Shown piece by piece: positions 1 through 9,975 of a stretch of 64,000 bases of DNA (position 1 is its first letter; each line of letters opens with the position of its first letter). Made by a program: the position numbers and the translations under genes. Source of the stretch: Todiramphus chloris collaris. Taxonomy: Eukaryota; Chordata; Aves; Coraciiformes; Alcedinidae. The stretch covers positions 5,303,388 to 5,367,387 of the forward strand of contig JANVCC010000125.1 of assembly GCA_025345505.1 (NCBI GenBank). Reading direction: 5' to 3'. The notes below the pieces were generated by a model that was not told where the DNA came from, searched no databases, and was given only the letters and a program-made list of their open reading frames with translations.

Positions 1-1344
1 AGCCAGCAGCCCTTTGCTTCCCAATGAAGACTTCCACACTTTGATTGCAAACGGATCTAAGAGTTGCAATTGTCACTTGCAATTTCTGGAAAACCTCAAG
101 GATACCTGGAGGCTGGCAGCCTGACAACTCCAGCACACATAGGTCCAGATTAAATATTTCTGCCTTCCTCTCACCTAGGCATTGCAGGTAAGTGTTTAAG
201 ATACTAGCCTTTGTGATGGGAAGCACTGGCAAGGTGCAGACACCACCAGCTAGCACAGCTTCTGACCTGTCTGTTCGGACATTGAGTCATAACCATCCCA
301 GATCATTTGCAGTCAAGCTGCCCATGGCTTGCAAACAGGTAATGTTGTTTTGACACTTTCACCATTCTCCACCGTTTGCTTGCTCAAAACACGTTGTAAC
401 CAGAGACTTGAGCATACCAGTAGTTAAAGCTGATGGAACAGTATCATCCAAAATGTTCCTGTGGAAGCATTTCTTTCTTGCAAAAATCAAAATTTTGGAT
501 GAAAAGGAATTTTTCCACTTACTGCTGCATCAGGCTGCCACTAAACATTTATGAAATCAAAACCAGTTTGCTTTTCAGGCTTGGGTTTTCTCTGCAGAAA
601 ATCATTTCAGCTTCCATGGGTTTGTTACACTTGTCCATCTACTCTCTTCTTTTCCTTTCCTCCAGATTGTCCAAAGAAAAAGATTGTGTGAACTCTTTTT
701 TTTTTTTTTCCTATATTGGTGAATGTTATTTATATTTCTAGTTGCTTCCACTGCTTCTCCCCTTGAATCTGCCAGGCTTGCAGTAATTTGAGATTCACAC
801 TCAAAGTAACTGAGTCGCCACTAACGTGGCAAAGACTCTGCATGACCAGGACAGCTGTGCTTGGAGGTGACCCTCTGGCCTGAATCTGGTGCATTTCATC
901 TGGAGGATGCCAGCAGATTGGGAGGCATTTCTTTATCTTCCATCCCTTTATTCCTTCAAATCACCCTGAAATCATCTATGGGAAAGTGAGTTTGCCAGTT
1001 AAGTACAGCAACTGGTTTCCCATGGGGAGGAAGTCCCAAAGACAGTAAGGAGATATTTTCTAGTCACCATCCTGAAGGTTAACACATCCACCCTGGAAAC
1101 AGGGAACCAAAGTGTGTTTTATTTAAATGTGGAATAAAATATGCAGGAGAAAGAGAAGGAACACAGACCCCCAAACTTGTGCTATCTGGTCAGGGTACTC
1201 ACCCAAGGGTGGGAGGCTCAAACCTCATCTGACTGATTCAGAAGTAACAGACAAGTGAAGGGATTGGTGGAAAAGAAGACCAAAGCAGATCTAAGGTCTC
1301 TGAACTGATCCTTCAACAACCTCTGCTGGAGTTTCCTACTGGCT
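1..1344. other. Unassigned unique sequence
   Basis: No repeat family, RNA gene or convincing exon was recognised. The only low-complexity element is a run of 14 T at 696-709. Open frames here are short and end in low-complexity sequence. Confidence 0.5.
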
Positions 1345-1405
1345 CATCTTAGAATGTTAGAAGTTGGAAGGGACCGCTGGAGATTATCCAGTCCAAAATC
1401 TCTGT
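1345..1405 (-). mobile_element. CR1 LINE 3'-end fragment
   Basis: An altered CR1 tail (TTAGAATGTTAG) is followed by GTTGGAAGGGACCGCTGGAG and ATCCAGTCC, the reverse complement of the usual CR1 3' end (GATCTCCAGAGGTCCCTTCCAAC). Only about 60 bp survive, so this is a strongly 5'-truncated or decayed copy. Confidence 0.75.
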
Positions 1406-2029
1406 CACTTTGAGGTTTATGGACTCTTTGGGGGGTCCTTATATTGCTTCTGCAATTGATCAGCACCACGGACTGAAAATCCCACCAACTTGCAGTAGAC
1501 CATTAGAAAAGAGCATGTCAGATCCACCTACAGCTGAAGGGTTTGTGAGACTTCATCCCATCAGGACTGTCAGCTGGACACTTGCAAAATGCAGTGAGAA
1601 GGGCAAAGAGGGGATGGAGCTGCATCTGTGAGACTTGTCACATCAGTTGGCCAGAGGGAATTACTTTTTTCTGGGTTTCTAGTAGGATAAATATTTTCTC
1701 AGCTCTGCCTGCTGGTGCTGGTATTCTTCCCACAGATGCCTATAGCTGACCAGGATGGGTCATGGAGAAAAGAAGGTGATAACCCAGGTTATCCATCCCT
1801 TGCATCCCTTCCCAACAGCCCATGGGGTGGTTCATACTTTCTGCAGGGCTGAACTGGAACAGAATCAGGTACATTACACAGAGTCAGTCAGAACCAACTG
1901 GAAAATAAGCAAGAATATTGCAGGACAGTGCTGGTCTTAGGCGGGAGTGAAGTTATATGCCAAAATAAAGGCATTCAGGATTGGTTGGAGGTGTGTTTAG
2001 CACCCACATTTTTAATTGGTCACCTTTTA
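1406..2029. other. Unassigned unique sequence
   Basis: No repeat or gene recognised. It lies between a CR1 tail and an AT-rich minisatellite and becomes AT-rich toward its right end. Confidence 0.45.
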
Positions 2030-2155
2030 TGCATAAAAATGAATTAGTACATGTGTAAAAACATCATTGCACATGTAAAAGTAAATTATTGTGAGTATAA
2101 AAAACTTTACTGTGCATCTAAAAGTAAATTACTGTGCATGTGAAATAGATTTCTG
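2030..2155. repeat. Degenerate AT-rich minisatellite, about 21-bp period
   Basis: Six imperfect units of 20-22 bp can be set out end to end: 2030-2049, 2050-2069, 2070-2091, 2092-2112, 2113-2134 and 2135-2155. The shared pattern is TGCATGTAAAAGTAAATTAC then TG. Units 3 and 5 are most alike (ATGTAAAAGTAAATTATTG against ATCTAAAAGTAAATTACTG). The divergence between units suggests an old array. Confidence 0.8.
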
Positions 2156-2324
2156 CTTTTTTTCCCTTGTACCTCCCAATCATTATTTTCTTAACACTTG
2201 TAATCTCTCATTTTGAACATGTTGAGGTTACACTGAAGACTTCTTTCCTTTCTGCTTTAGCAGTTTTAAAGCAGATTCACTGCTACTCTTTGAAGAGGAG
2301 TATTAAAATATCCTGATTATTTTG

Positions 2325-2520
2325 TGTCCCTCCTCTGGCCTCACTCCAACAGGTCCATGTCTCTCCTATGCTAAGGACTCCAGAGCTGGACACAGTGCTC
2401 CAGGTGGGGGCTTTTGGTGAAATATCCGAGTAAGCCTCCCTGGAGAATGAAGAAGTTCACCTTCATCAGGCAGCAGGCTGTAATCCTGTGGCACACTTGC
2501 ATCCTCGACACCATGGGAAG
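2325..2520 (-). mobile_element. CR1 LINE internal fragment lacking its 3' end
   Basis: The segment CTCACTCCAACAGGTCCATG...GGACTCCAGAGCTGGACACAGTGCTCCAG is the reverse complement of the ORF2 C-terminal region of CR1. The usual CR1 tail is absent on its left, which is unusual because CR1 copies normally keep the 3' end. The remainder (GTTCACCTTCATCAGG, CACACTTGCATCCTC) matches the copy at 60722-61135 rather than the more common CR1 sequence. Confidence 0.8.
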
Positions 2521-2983
2521 ATGAAGAAGAGATGTTGTCACCCAGTGCAGACACAGCAAGGCAGGGTAGTGTTTACCAGCACCGACTGTAGCAGCCACAC
2601 ATGAGCTGAAGGGATTAGGCACAGAAGCAGCAAGTCAAAGCTCCTCTAGATGACCACTTGTGTGCAAAATTTCTATGACTGCACGTGAATTCCTGGCACC
2701 TACATGTACTAATTATGATCACAAAACCTCCCGACAAACTCCTGCAGTAGTCTGAAAGCCACATGGCTTCAGACGCCTGCTGTGACCAGAGACCAGCTTT
2801 CTGCACCTGGGTTATGATTTATGGGTAATATCTTTCCCCTCTCTCTCTCATGAGTTTAAAAGCTTTGGCCTCAAAACCAGGCCAAGCTCCTGTCATATTT
2901 TGCATCGCTGAGCAGAGCTAGTCACAGAGAACTTCTATGTCCCTTCCTGATGGAAGGCAAGTGCAGTGGGAGCATGCAAAACA
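2521..2983. other. Unassigned unique sequence
   Basis: Nothing recognised. It separates two CR1 fragments of opposite orientation. A short polypyrimidine run (CCCCTCTCTCTCTC) lies near 2837. Confidence 0.4.
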
Positions 2984-3350
2984 TCCTGGATGAAAAGGTG
3001 AACACGAGCCTACAATGTGCTCTCACAGCCCAGCAGGCACTGGCACCCTGGGCTGCATCCCCAGCAGCGTGGGCAGCAGGGAGAGGGGGGGATCCTGCCC
3101 CTCTGCTCCCAGGGCTCTGGGCAGAGAGAGAGACCCCCCTGCAGTGCTGGGGCCAGCTCGGGAGTGCTCAGCACAGCAGAAACAGGGACCTGGTGGAGCA
3201 GGGCCAGAGGAGCCCCAGCAATGCTGGGAGGGCTGGAACCCCTCTGCTGGGAGGCCAGGCTGGAAGAACTGGGGGTGTTCAGCCTGGAGAAGACAAGGGT
3301 CAGGGCAGACCATATTGCAGCCTTTACTGCAATACTTAAGGATTTCACCA
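2984..3350 (+). mobile_element. CR1 LINE ORF2 C-terminal fragment
   Basis: Sense-strand CR1. The text CTGGATGAAAAGGTGAACAC...CAGCCCAGCAGGCACTGGC, GGGCTGCATC, then GTGCTGGGGCCAGCTC and GTTCAGCCTGGAGAAGA follows the CR1 ORF2 C-terminus in order. It stops at TTTACTGCAATACTTAAGG, so about 350 bp of the 3' end is missing. The copy is GC-rich and frame-disrupted. Confidence 0.88.
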
Positions 3351-3693
3351 GCTTGGGACAGAAGCCTTGATACACTCAGCTAAGATGTCATACTGTCAGA
3401 AGGAAACAGCAATGATGAGTGTAGGTATCATGACTTTGGTGTAAAAATGACACATTGTACCAAGACCTCATAATGTCCTAATATCAAGAAAGAAATTTCA
3501 GCACATCAGTAACAGGATCATTCCTCTGCAGAGGCATCAGTGTGCTCAGCAATATAGTACAGCATTTGCTTTCCACACAAATACCCACCAATGCTGTAAA
3601 AGACTGATGCCATCCAGCCATTCTGACACCATTCTGCAATATCGCACAACGTCAACATGACAAGACATCACTGACATCAAGGTTGTGAGCTGA
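3351..3693. other. Unassigned spacer between two CR1 copies
   Basis: No repeat recognised. It replaces the 3' end that the left-hand CR1 should have, so it could be a later insertion, or the flank of the right-hand CR1 that landed nearby. Confidence 0.4.
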
Positions 3694-3970
3694 TCAGTGG
3701 TTCCCAGTGACAGGATAAGGGGCAGTGTGCACAAACTGGAACACCAGAATTTCTACCTAAACATGAGGAAAACTCTTATTGTGAGGGTGTCAGAGCCTGG
3801 TCCTGACTGCCCAGAGAGGCTGTGGAGTCTTATTCTCTGGAGAGATTCCAAACCCACCTCGACAATGTAATCCTGGGCCCCCTGCTCTGGGTGACCCTGC
3901 TGGATCAGGGGGGTTGGACCAGATGATCTCCAGAGGTGTGTTCCAACCCCAACTATGCAGGGCTCCTGTG
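3694..3970 (+). mobile_element. CR1 LINE 3' end, type ending CCAGATGATCTCCAGAGGT
   Basis: Sense CR1 from CAGTGGTTCCCAGTGACAGG through TGCCCAGAGAGGCTGTGGAG and GGACCAGATGATCTCCAGAG to a degraded tail (CAGGGCTCCTGTG). It belongs to the same type as the copies at 5539, 24781, 28833, 41666 and 51891. A 31-base segment shared with the copy at 5539-6221 follows shortly after. Confidence 0.93.
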
Positions 3971-3978
3971 CAATGTCC

Positions 3979-4009
3979 CAGGATGATATTGCCATTATGC
4001 TGTCTCTCA
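3979..4009 (+). repeat. 31-base CR1 3'-flank shared with 6168-6198
   Basis: The segment beginning CAGGATGATATTGCCATTAT lies just downstream of this CR1 3' end and recurs downstream of the CR1 3' end at 6167. The two copies match at 28 of 31 positions by direct comparison. It is not part of the ordinary CR1 tail. Confidence 0.85.
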
Positions 4010-4355
4010 AACTCAGGAGATAAATTGGGATGTTTATCAGGACCTAGCATCACATGACGTCTGCAAACTGTAATGAGCCATGATCATTTCTTTAAGGTTT
4101 ACAGTATTAGACTCCTATGAAGGAAAGATGTTTGAATTTGTCCCCTTATCTGTGTCTTTGCAATTATTGAGCAACCTCTCTGCAATGGGCTTTACTTTGT
4201 CTGGTGGCTGAGGCTCTCATGGACTGATTTGAATGAAGAGAACTGGGAAACCACTCTACAGCTTGCAGCCCTTGCTGCAGTCTGAGACAGTATCAGTCCT
4301 GCTGATGTGTCCATGTGTGCATTTTCTGCAGAGGACTCTGGTGAACCCAAAGCGG
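4010..4355. other. Unassigned unique sequence
   Basis: Nothing recognised between two sense CR1 copies of different types. Confidence 0.4.
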
Positions 4356-4714
4356 GTTCAAGGGAGACCTTCCTGTGGCCTTTTGGTACTTCAAGAGACC
4401 TGTCAGAAAGATGGGGCCAGACTTTTTAGGAGGACCTGTTGGGAGAGGACAAGGGGTGATGGGTTTAAACTAAAAGAGGCAGATTTAGACTGGAGAGAAA
4501 GAGGAAATTTTTGATGCTGAGAGTGGTGATGCCCTGGCCCAGGTTGCCCAGAGAGGTGGTAGAAGCCCCATCCCTGGAACCATTCCAGGTGATGTTGTCT
4601 GGGACGCTGAGCAACCTGCTCTAGTTGAAGATGTCCCTGCTCAGTGCAGGGAGACTGGACTAGATGATCTTTAAAGGTCCCATCCAACACAAACCAGTCC
4701 TTGATTCTATGATG
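4356..4714 (+). mobile_element. CR1 LINE 3' end, second type
   Basis: Sense CR1 from AGGGAGACCTTCCTGTGGCC through GTTTAAACTAAAAGAGGCAG, GCCCAGAGAGGTGGTAGAAG and TAGATGATCTTTAAAGGTCC to the tail GATTCTATGATG. It shares an uninterrupted 76-base identity (4446-4521) with the copy at 19626-20026, including the unusual GGAAATTTTTGATGCTGAG where other CR1 copies read an ATTCTTTACTGTGAG-like sequence. Confidence 0.93.
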
Positions 4715-4990
4715 CCAAGTGGAGTATCACGAAAGGGGAAACAATGGCCCATCTCCTCTCTTCATCCACTGCATCCTCTCCCATAAATCCCAGAGCAGCT
4801 CAATAACCTATATTCCCAAGTCTTATTACTTCACCGAGTAGTCTATAGAAAGCAGGTGATATACATCTCATCCATAAAGCCTTTGACACTTCTGATTAAT
4901 AATCTACAATGGTACAAACTAGGACGATGTAATTTCTCGTGTCCTGCTGTCTCCCCAGCTCCCTGCCCTGGCCATGCGGAAGGCAAAGAT

Positions 4991-5050
4991 CCCTCCCTCT
5001 CCTCTTCATTCCCCTTCCCCCCTCCCCGCCCCCGCCTCTCTTCCCCCTTT
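4991..5050. repeat. Polypyrimidine tract
   Basis: About 60 bp made almost only of C and T, interrupted by a few G and A (CCCCTCCCCGCCCCCGCCTC in the middle). It lies directly left of a CNE-like block. It is low-complexity, and a splice-acceptor role is not supported. Confidence 0.7.
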
Positions 5051-5420
5051 ATTCCTTATCTGACGAAATCATCAAATTTATGGCCAAATTGAAATGAAAT
5101 GCAATTTAGTTCCCGTTCTGCTTTCATTCCATCACCTCGCAGGCCAGTCCCGGAGGATCTCGTAACCTAATCGCTGGATGGCAGTAACTTCATTAGTGCT
5201 GCCAGCAATCCCCTGCTTTCTGCTGCGTGTGGCTTCCAGAAATCATGGCTGACACCTCTCCCTGGGAATTACTGGAAGCAAGAGCTTTCTCAAGTTTTTC
5301 TGGTTTATTTCCGATTTGTGCCTGGTCAGCGTATTTGTTTCCTCGAGATGATTGGATCACCACTGCTTGGCTGGGGGCGTTCCACCAAAAAGTCATCTCC
5401 AGCTCCCAAGGTGCAGGTCA
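5050..5420. promoter_or_regulatory. Candidate conserved non-coding element
   Basis: A repeat-free block whose texture changes from its surroundings: TGACGAAATCATCAAATTTA, GAAATGAAATGCAATTTAG, CCTAATCGCTGG (TAAT at 5168-5171), TTCATTAGTGC (ATTA at 5192-5195), then GATGATTGGATCACC. No open frame has domain character. Such dense homeodomain-type cores in unique sequence are typical of vertebrate developmental enhancers. No alignment was available, so conservation is inferred. Confidence 0.4.
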
Positions 5421-5538
5421 AGATGGAAGGATGGACAAGGTGGGGAGAGAGGTGGAGATGTAACACCTGCAAGCCTGCATTGCCACATCGCCTTGGGTCC
5501 CATAGTCCTGAGGAAATGAGGGCCAGAGAAATTGTGCT

Positions 5539-6221
5539 CTTGCAGATAAGAAAGCTAATGGTATCCTGAGGTACAGTAAGATGTGTGTGGCCAGCAGGTT
5601 GAGGGTTGTTCTCCTCCTCCTTTACTCTGCCCTAATGAGTCCACACATGGAGCACTGTGCCCAGTTCTGGGCTCCCCAGTTCAAGAAAGACAAGGAGCTG
5701 CTGGAGGGAGTCCAGTGGAAGCCACAGAGATTCTGGGGGAAAGGAGCATCCTGTGCCGAGGAAAGGCTAAGAGTCCTGGGGCTGTTCAGGTGGAGAAGAG
5801 AAGCCTGAGAGGGGATCTGATCAGTGCTGATCTCAATAGCTGAAGGGTCCCTGGGGGCCAAGAGAATGGGGTCAGACTCTTCTCAGTGGTGCCCAGCGAC
5901 AGGACAAAGAGTAACAGACACAAACTGGAATCCGGAAGATTCCATCTGAAAAGGAGGAACAAATTATTTGCTGTGAGGGTGTCAGAGTCTGGCCTAGACT
6001 GCCCAGAGGGGTTGTGGAGTCTCATCTGGAGAGATTCCAAACCCACCTGGACAATGCGATCCTGGGCACCCTGCCCTGGGTGACCCTGCTGGATCAGGGG
6101 GGTTGGACCAGATGATCTCCAGAGGTCCCTTCCAATACCCACCATGCTGGGTTTCTGTGATCCTGTGCAGGATGATATGGCCATTATGATGTCTTTCAGC
6201 CTACCATGCTGGGATTCTGTG
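5539..6221 (+). mobile_element. CR1 LINE 3' end with duplicated tail
   Basis: Sense CR1 starting AGATAAGAAAGCTAATGG. It includes a recognisable ORF2 C-terminal stretch (PHMEHCAQFWAPQFKKDKEL in translation from about 5644), then GCCTGAGAGGGGATCTGATC, CAGTGGTGCCCAGCGACAGG and GACCAGATGATCTCCAGAGG. The normal tail ends at 6167. A 31-base foreign segment follows (6168-6198), then a second partial CR1 tail, ACCATGCTGGGATTCTGTGA (6203-6222). Stop codons and indels break the frame. Confidence 0.95.
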
Positions 6222-7642
6222 AAATCAACAGAGAGGCAGTTCTGCATGACACTGGAGATGATGCAGCTCATATCAAGGAATGAGAATCATGAAGGAAAAA
6301 CCCCAGTACTGTCTAACCCACCATCCTACTCTATATATCCCAGCATTCTCTTGTGAGTCAGCCAAAGCACTGGAAAAGGCATCCAGGTGGATGTTTATCT
6401 TCCCCGTCCCCTTCCCCGTGGCAGGATCCACTGTCTTTAAGCCCTTCTTGACACATTTGTCCTCCAAACCTCCAGCACTGGTGATACCACCCTTCCCCCC
6501 CCCCCTCCCAGCAATTAATCCCAGCCCTTCTCTATCCCCACAGCTCTAAATCTCCTTTGCTGGCTTTTAAGCTCCTTATTACTTGTCCTATCCACAGGGA
6601 AACATGTGTCCCTCCCCTTCTTGCAGAAGCCTTTTATATAATTTCAGGCTCTTATCCCATCTCCGTTCAGTCTCTGGACTAAACCATCTCATGTCTTCCC
6701 AACCCTTCCTCATAGGTCATATTTTCTTGGCTTTTGAGGAGGTTTGCTACAGAATCCTAAGCTCCTAGGCAAGTTGGCTGGTTAGGTGGTCAACAGCCTT
6801 TTGTCAAAGGCCCAAGAGGTGCTTCTGAAGCCAGACTCCTCCAGTCTCAGATCTGGTGCCCCTCAGTTTCACACACGATGAGAAGTAGAGAAAGGAAAGG
6901 TTGTGGACTGACAGGAAGCTGGGTCTCCTTGCTCCCACTTCCCACCTAGATCTTCTTGGTAGTGATACGCACAGTGGTGAGGCTGCAGGTGATTTGGTTG
7001 AAGGCAAGTGAAGCAACTCAGTGTTTGAGGACCCCTGGTCTATTGATCATTGCAAAGTAGCTGGTGCCATCCCTGGGGAGAAACACAAACACACTTTCAC
7101 TGTGCAAACAAACAAACAAGAGCAGGGAGAAATAACAAAAGAACATTCAATGTTTAAACTAATTTTACACTGGTTGCAAATAAAGGACTTTGGGGGAATA
7201 ATACAGAAGCTGGATCGTGGCCTTATTCCTAAAAAGCTGAAAAATAGTTAAGAAACACCAGAGGAGATTTCTCTGGGTTTCCCCAAACCTGATTTCAAGG
7301 ATTTTTTTAAAGTGTTTAGTCAATATTAAAAGGGTGAGAAACTGAACCCAGATGTGAATGCCTTTAGCTAATTCCCTAAGTCCTTGGCCAGGGCCAAAAC
7401 ACACACAGGTGCATGCTCCAGGAGAAAGCCTACCCAGGTCTGGGGAGGCATTGGTCCAGAGGAGCTGTTAGTTCACGAAGACAAGAAACAGAAAGATCCC
7501 AAGGAAGGCAAGTCTCATTAACACAAGCAGCTTAGCGAGAAAAACGCTGCAAGCAGAAACATCTGGAGATATCAGGTGGGTTTCTCAGAGTTAAACGTGT
7601 TCCTGCCTTCCCCAGAGTGAAGCAAAGGATATCTGAGAACAC
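6222..7642. other. Unassigned unique sequence
   Basis: No repeat or gene recognised. It contains a run of 11 C (6495-6505) and a short AAAC repeat near 7104-7120. An internal AT-rich half (7100-7400) follows a GC-richer half. Confidence 0.45.
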
Positions 7643-7683
7643 AGAAATAAAATACAGAATAATAATAAAATAAAAATTAAAAG
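7643..7683. repeat. A-rich low-complexity tract
   Basis: An AAATAAAATAC, AATAATAATAAAAT, AAAAATTAAAAGG run of about 40 bp containing AATAAA-like hexamers. No transcript end can be argued, as no gene lies nearby. Confidence 0.7.
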
Positions 7684-8189
7684 GCAAGAAAGAGGTGAGG
7701 GAGACTCAGTAGGTGGTGCTCTTCACTCTGAATCAACACGGGGCTTGGGGAGAGGGTGGCTGTTGATGTCCAGGTAGAAAAACAGCTCAGAAAACAGTTC
7801 CTGGTCCTGAATCCCAGCCCCGGTGGCAGTCGTACCACCTCAGCAGTTGTTGTGCTTCCCCCTAATAGCAGCTGCATTTCGGTCCACGATGGTTTTAAAG
7901 CACAACATCCAGCTCCTGGATGCTGCCTAACCACGAAATCCACCCAAATCCTAAATGCAATAAAGAAGTGTCAGCAAGTGGCTCGAGTCAGGGGTTGAAG
8001 TCCCAAGAGGAATTCAGCCCTTGACCTATTTTCTGACACAGATATTTTACCACATCCAGGACATCTCCGGCCCACGCCAGGACAAAAATCCCTGCAGGAA
8101 TGGGAAGCACTGATTAATCTGGTGTTTTAAGAGGAGGGAGTCGAGTAGCACCAGCCCTGGCCCTGCACAGCCCCCGTGCTGGAGAGGAG
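7684..8189. other. Unassigned unique sequence
   Basis: Nothing recognised. The right part (8040-8190) is GC-richer and leads into a CNE-like block. Confidence 0.4.
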
Positions 8190-8470
8190 GAGAGAGCCCG
8201 ATTGATCCACTAACAGAAAGCCGTATATCAGCAGAGTCTCTCCCATTACTTTCCCTGATGGATTCCCATCCAGATGAGCTGATCTGAAAGTGATAAAGGG
8301 AAGACCGGAGCATTTTCAACACGCCACTAACTCCAAAACCAGGCTCAATAATCCTGCAGATTGATGGCACCTAAAGAGCGGGAAGGGAGAGGAGGGCAGG
8401 GAGAGGCGGGGAGTTTATTTAATACTCATGGCATTAACCGAGAAGACATTTATCTGGGTAAATGAGGGGG
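8190..8470. promoter_or_regulatory. Candidate conserved non-coding element
   Basis: Unique, repeat-free block with CCCGATTGATCCACTAAC, GATGAGCTGATCTGAAAG, AGTGATAAAGGG (GATA-type), CTCAATAATCCTGCAG, CAGATTGATGGCACC (PBX/HOX-like) and GTTTATTTAAT (forkhead-like). A purine-rich stretch (8378-8412) sits inside it. No coding frame. The function is inferred from appearance only. Confidence 0.4.
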
Positions 8471-8613
8471 CAGGACAGGTACTGCTGCCATAGAAATGTT
8501 CCTTCTCTCAAAAAGCAATCTGGGGCTCTCAGGTGGGGTCTCGGGGTAGGTGAGTCAGCCTGTCCCCAGAAATGGCTCAGGTCCAGGATAGGAAACCAGA
8601 GTTCACCTGCAGA

Positions 8614-8751
8614 AATCATAGAATCATGGAGTCATTTAGGATGGAAAAGACTTTTACGATCATCGAGTCCAGCTCTTAACCCAGCACTGCCAGGTCACAA
8701 CTAAACCATGTCCCACCACATGTACATGGCTTTTAAACCCCTCTAGGGAGG
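8614..8751 (-). mobile_element. CR1 LINE 3' end, short
   Basis: Antisense CR1: AATCATAGAATCATGGAGTC, then GATCATCGAGTCCAGC, TTAACCCAGCACTGCCAGGT and CTAAACCATGTCCC. It stops at ACCCCTCTAGGGAG, so about 135 bp remain. It belongs to the 'AACCCAGCACTG' type, as do 8984, 22247, 33322 and 36221. Confidence 0.92.
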
Positions 8752-8983
8752 TGTATAAAAACAAGAGCTTTCCCATATCTCACTTTTTTCCCCTTCTTTA
8801 CTTTTCATATCCTTGTTGGTAATACAGTCACCTCAGATGCCACCAGTCTGAACAACAAAGCCATGGACAATGGCAGGACCTTGATTTCTTGCCCTCCTGG
8901 CTGAAGGAGTTTTCATTTCCATTGTCTTGTGGACCAAATATTCTCCAAGGTCAGACATCATGGGGAAACATGTTTTCTGTCCA

Positions 8984-9279
8984 AATCATAGAATCACAGA
9001 ATTGTTTAGGTTTGAAAAGACCTTTAAGATCATGGAGTCCAATTGTTAACCCAGCACTGACACATCCACCACTAAACCATGTCCCTCAGCACCACATCTC
9101 CACAGCTTTGAAACCCCTCCAGGGATGGGGACTCCACCACTGCCCTGGACAGCCTGGGACAGGCCTTGACAGCCCTTTCAGTGAATAAACCCTTTCCTAA
9201 TACCCAACCTAAACCTCCCCTGGCACAACTTGAGGCTATTTCTTCTTATCCTATCGCTTGTTACTTGGGAAAAAGAGAT
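8984..9279 (-). mobile_element. CR1 LINE 3' end, 'CCAGCACTGACACATCC' variant
   Basis: Antisense CR1 from AATCATAGAATCACAGAATT through CTCCAGGGATGGGGACTCC and CCTCCCCTGGCACAACTTG to TTACTTGGGAAAAAGAGAT. It is nearly the same as the copy at 22247-22570. The shared variant sites (GACACATCCACCACTAA, CCTTTCAGTGAATAAACCC) mark both as one young lineage. Confidence 0.95.
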
Positions 9280-9824
9280 ACTTTCCTTCAGGGTCCTAAC
9301 AGGGCCCTTTATAACTCACAGGCAGCTTCTGCCTCTGCTGTGCTTGCAATAGGATTCACTAGAGCCTCTGAGGTCTACAACCAAGCAACAGAAGCTGCTG
9401 TTGTAAGTCATAAGTCTCGAGTAGTATGTCCCATGTGCCCTGGCTCACCAGAGAAGCAAGATCTTGAAGGTGGGAGCTGCATCTAGGCCATCCTTTTTAA
9501 TAGCCACCAGCAAATGTCGCAGCCAAAAAGGCATCCCAGGACTGTCCAGCTTCTCCACCACCCTGGACTGAGTTGTTGTTCCATTGCATGAAGAGCTGTT
9601 TAAAAACCCAGCCCTTTCTCACCAGTTGAAACCTACTGCCTGATCCTTCAGCCAGGGCAAGGAGATTTCACACTGCTCTTTGTGAACCTCACAGAAGCCC
9701 CTGGAGTAAATGATGCCACTCCCAGCTGACATCCTCATCCTCCAGTTCCTCCAAACTGCATCTCTCCACTCCCATCCTTGCTGTCAAGACCTCAAGCCAG
9801 CAGGGATTTCGATCTCAGGAGGCT
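9280..9824. other. Unassigned unique sequence
   Basis: No repeat or gene recognised between an antisense CR1 and a TAATTA-rich block. Confidence 0.4.
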
Positions 9825-9975
9825 GGTATTGTGCTGTAATTAAACAGCAATTGATTGCAAACAGGGTTCTTTTGTGTTTGGGATTAATGAGAGGCAAGAA
9901 GATAAATTTGGTCACCACTAATTAACCCCAATTACAGAAGCAATAAATTAGGAGTGTACCAGGCTATGTGGCATC
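9825..9975. promoter_or_regulatory. Candidate conserved non-coding element, homeodomain-site rich
   Basis: AT-rich unique sequence with two TAATTA cores (9837-9842 and 9919-9924), GGGATTAATGAG, AGCAATTGATTGCAAAC and CAATAAATTAGG within 150 bp. A cluster of homeodomain-type cores in repeat-free DNA is what enhancers near developmental genes look like. Conservation has not been tested. Confidence 0.4.

Noticed and set aside
5786-6271. 161-codon open frame, minus strand
   Set aside because: It is the antisense strand of the CR1 copy at 5539-6221; several similar short minus-strand frames over CR1 have the same origin.
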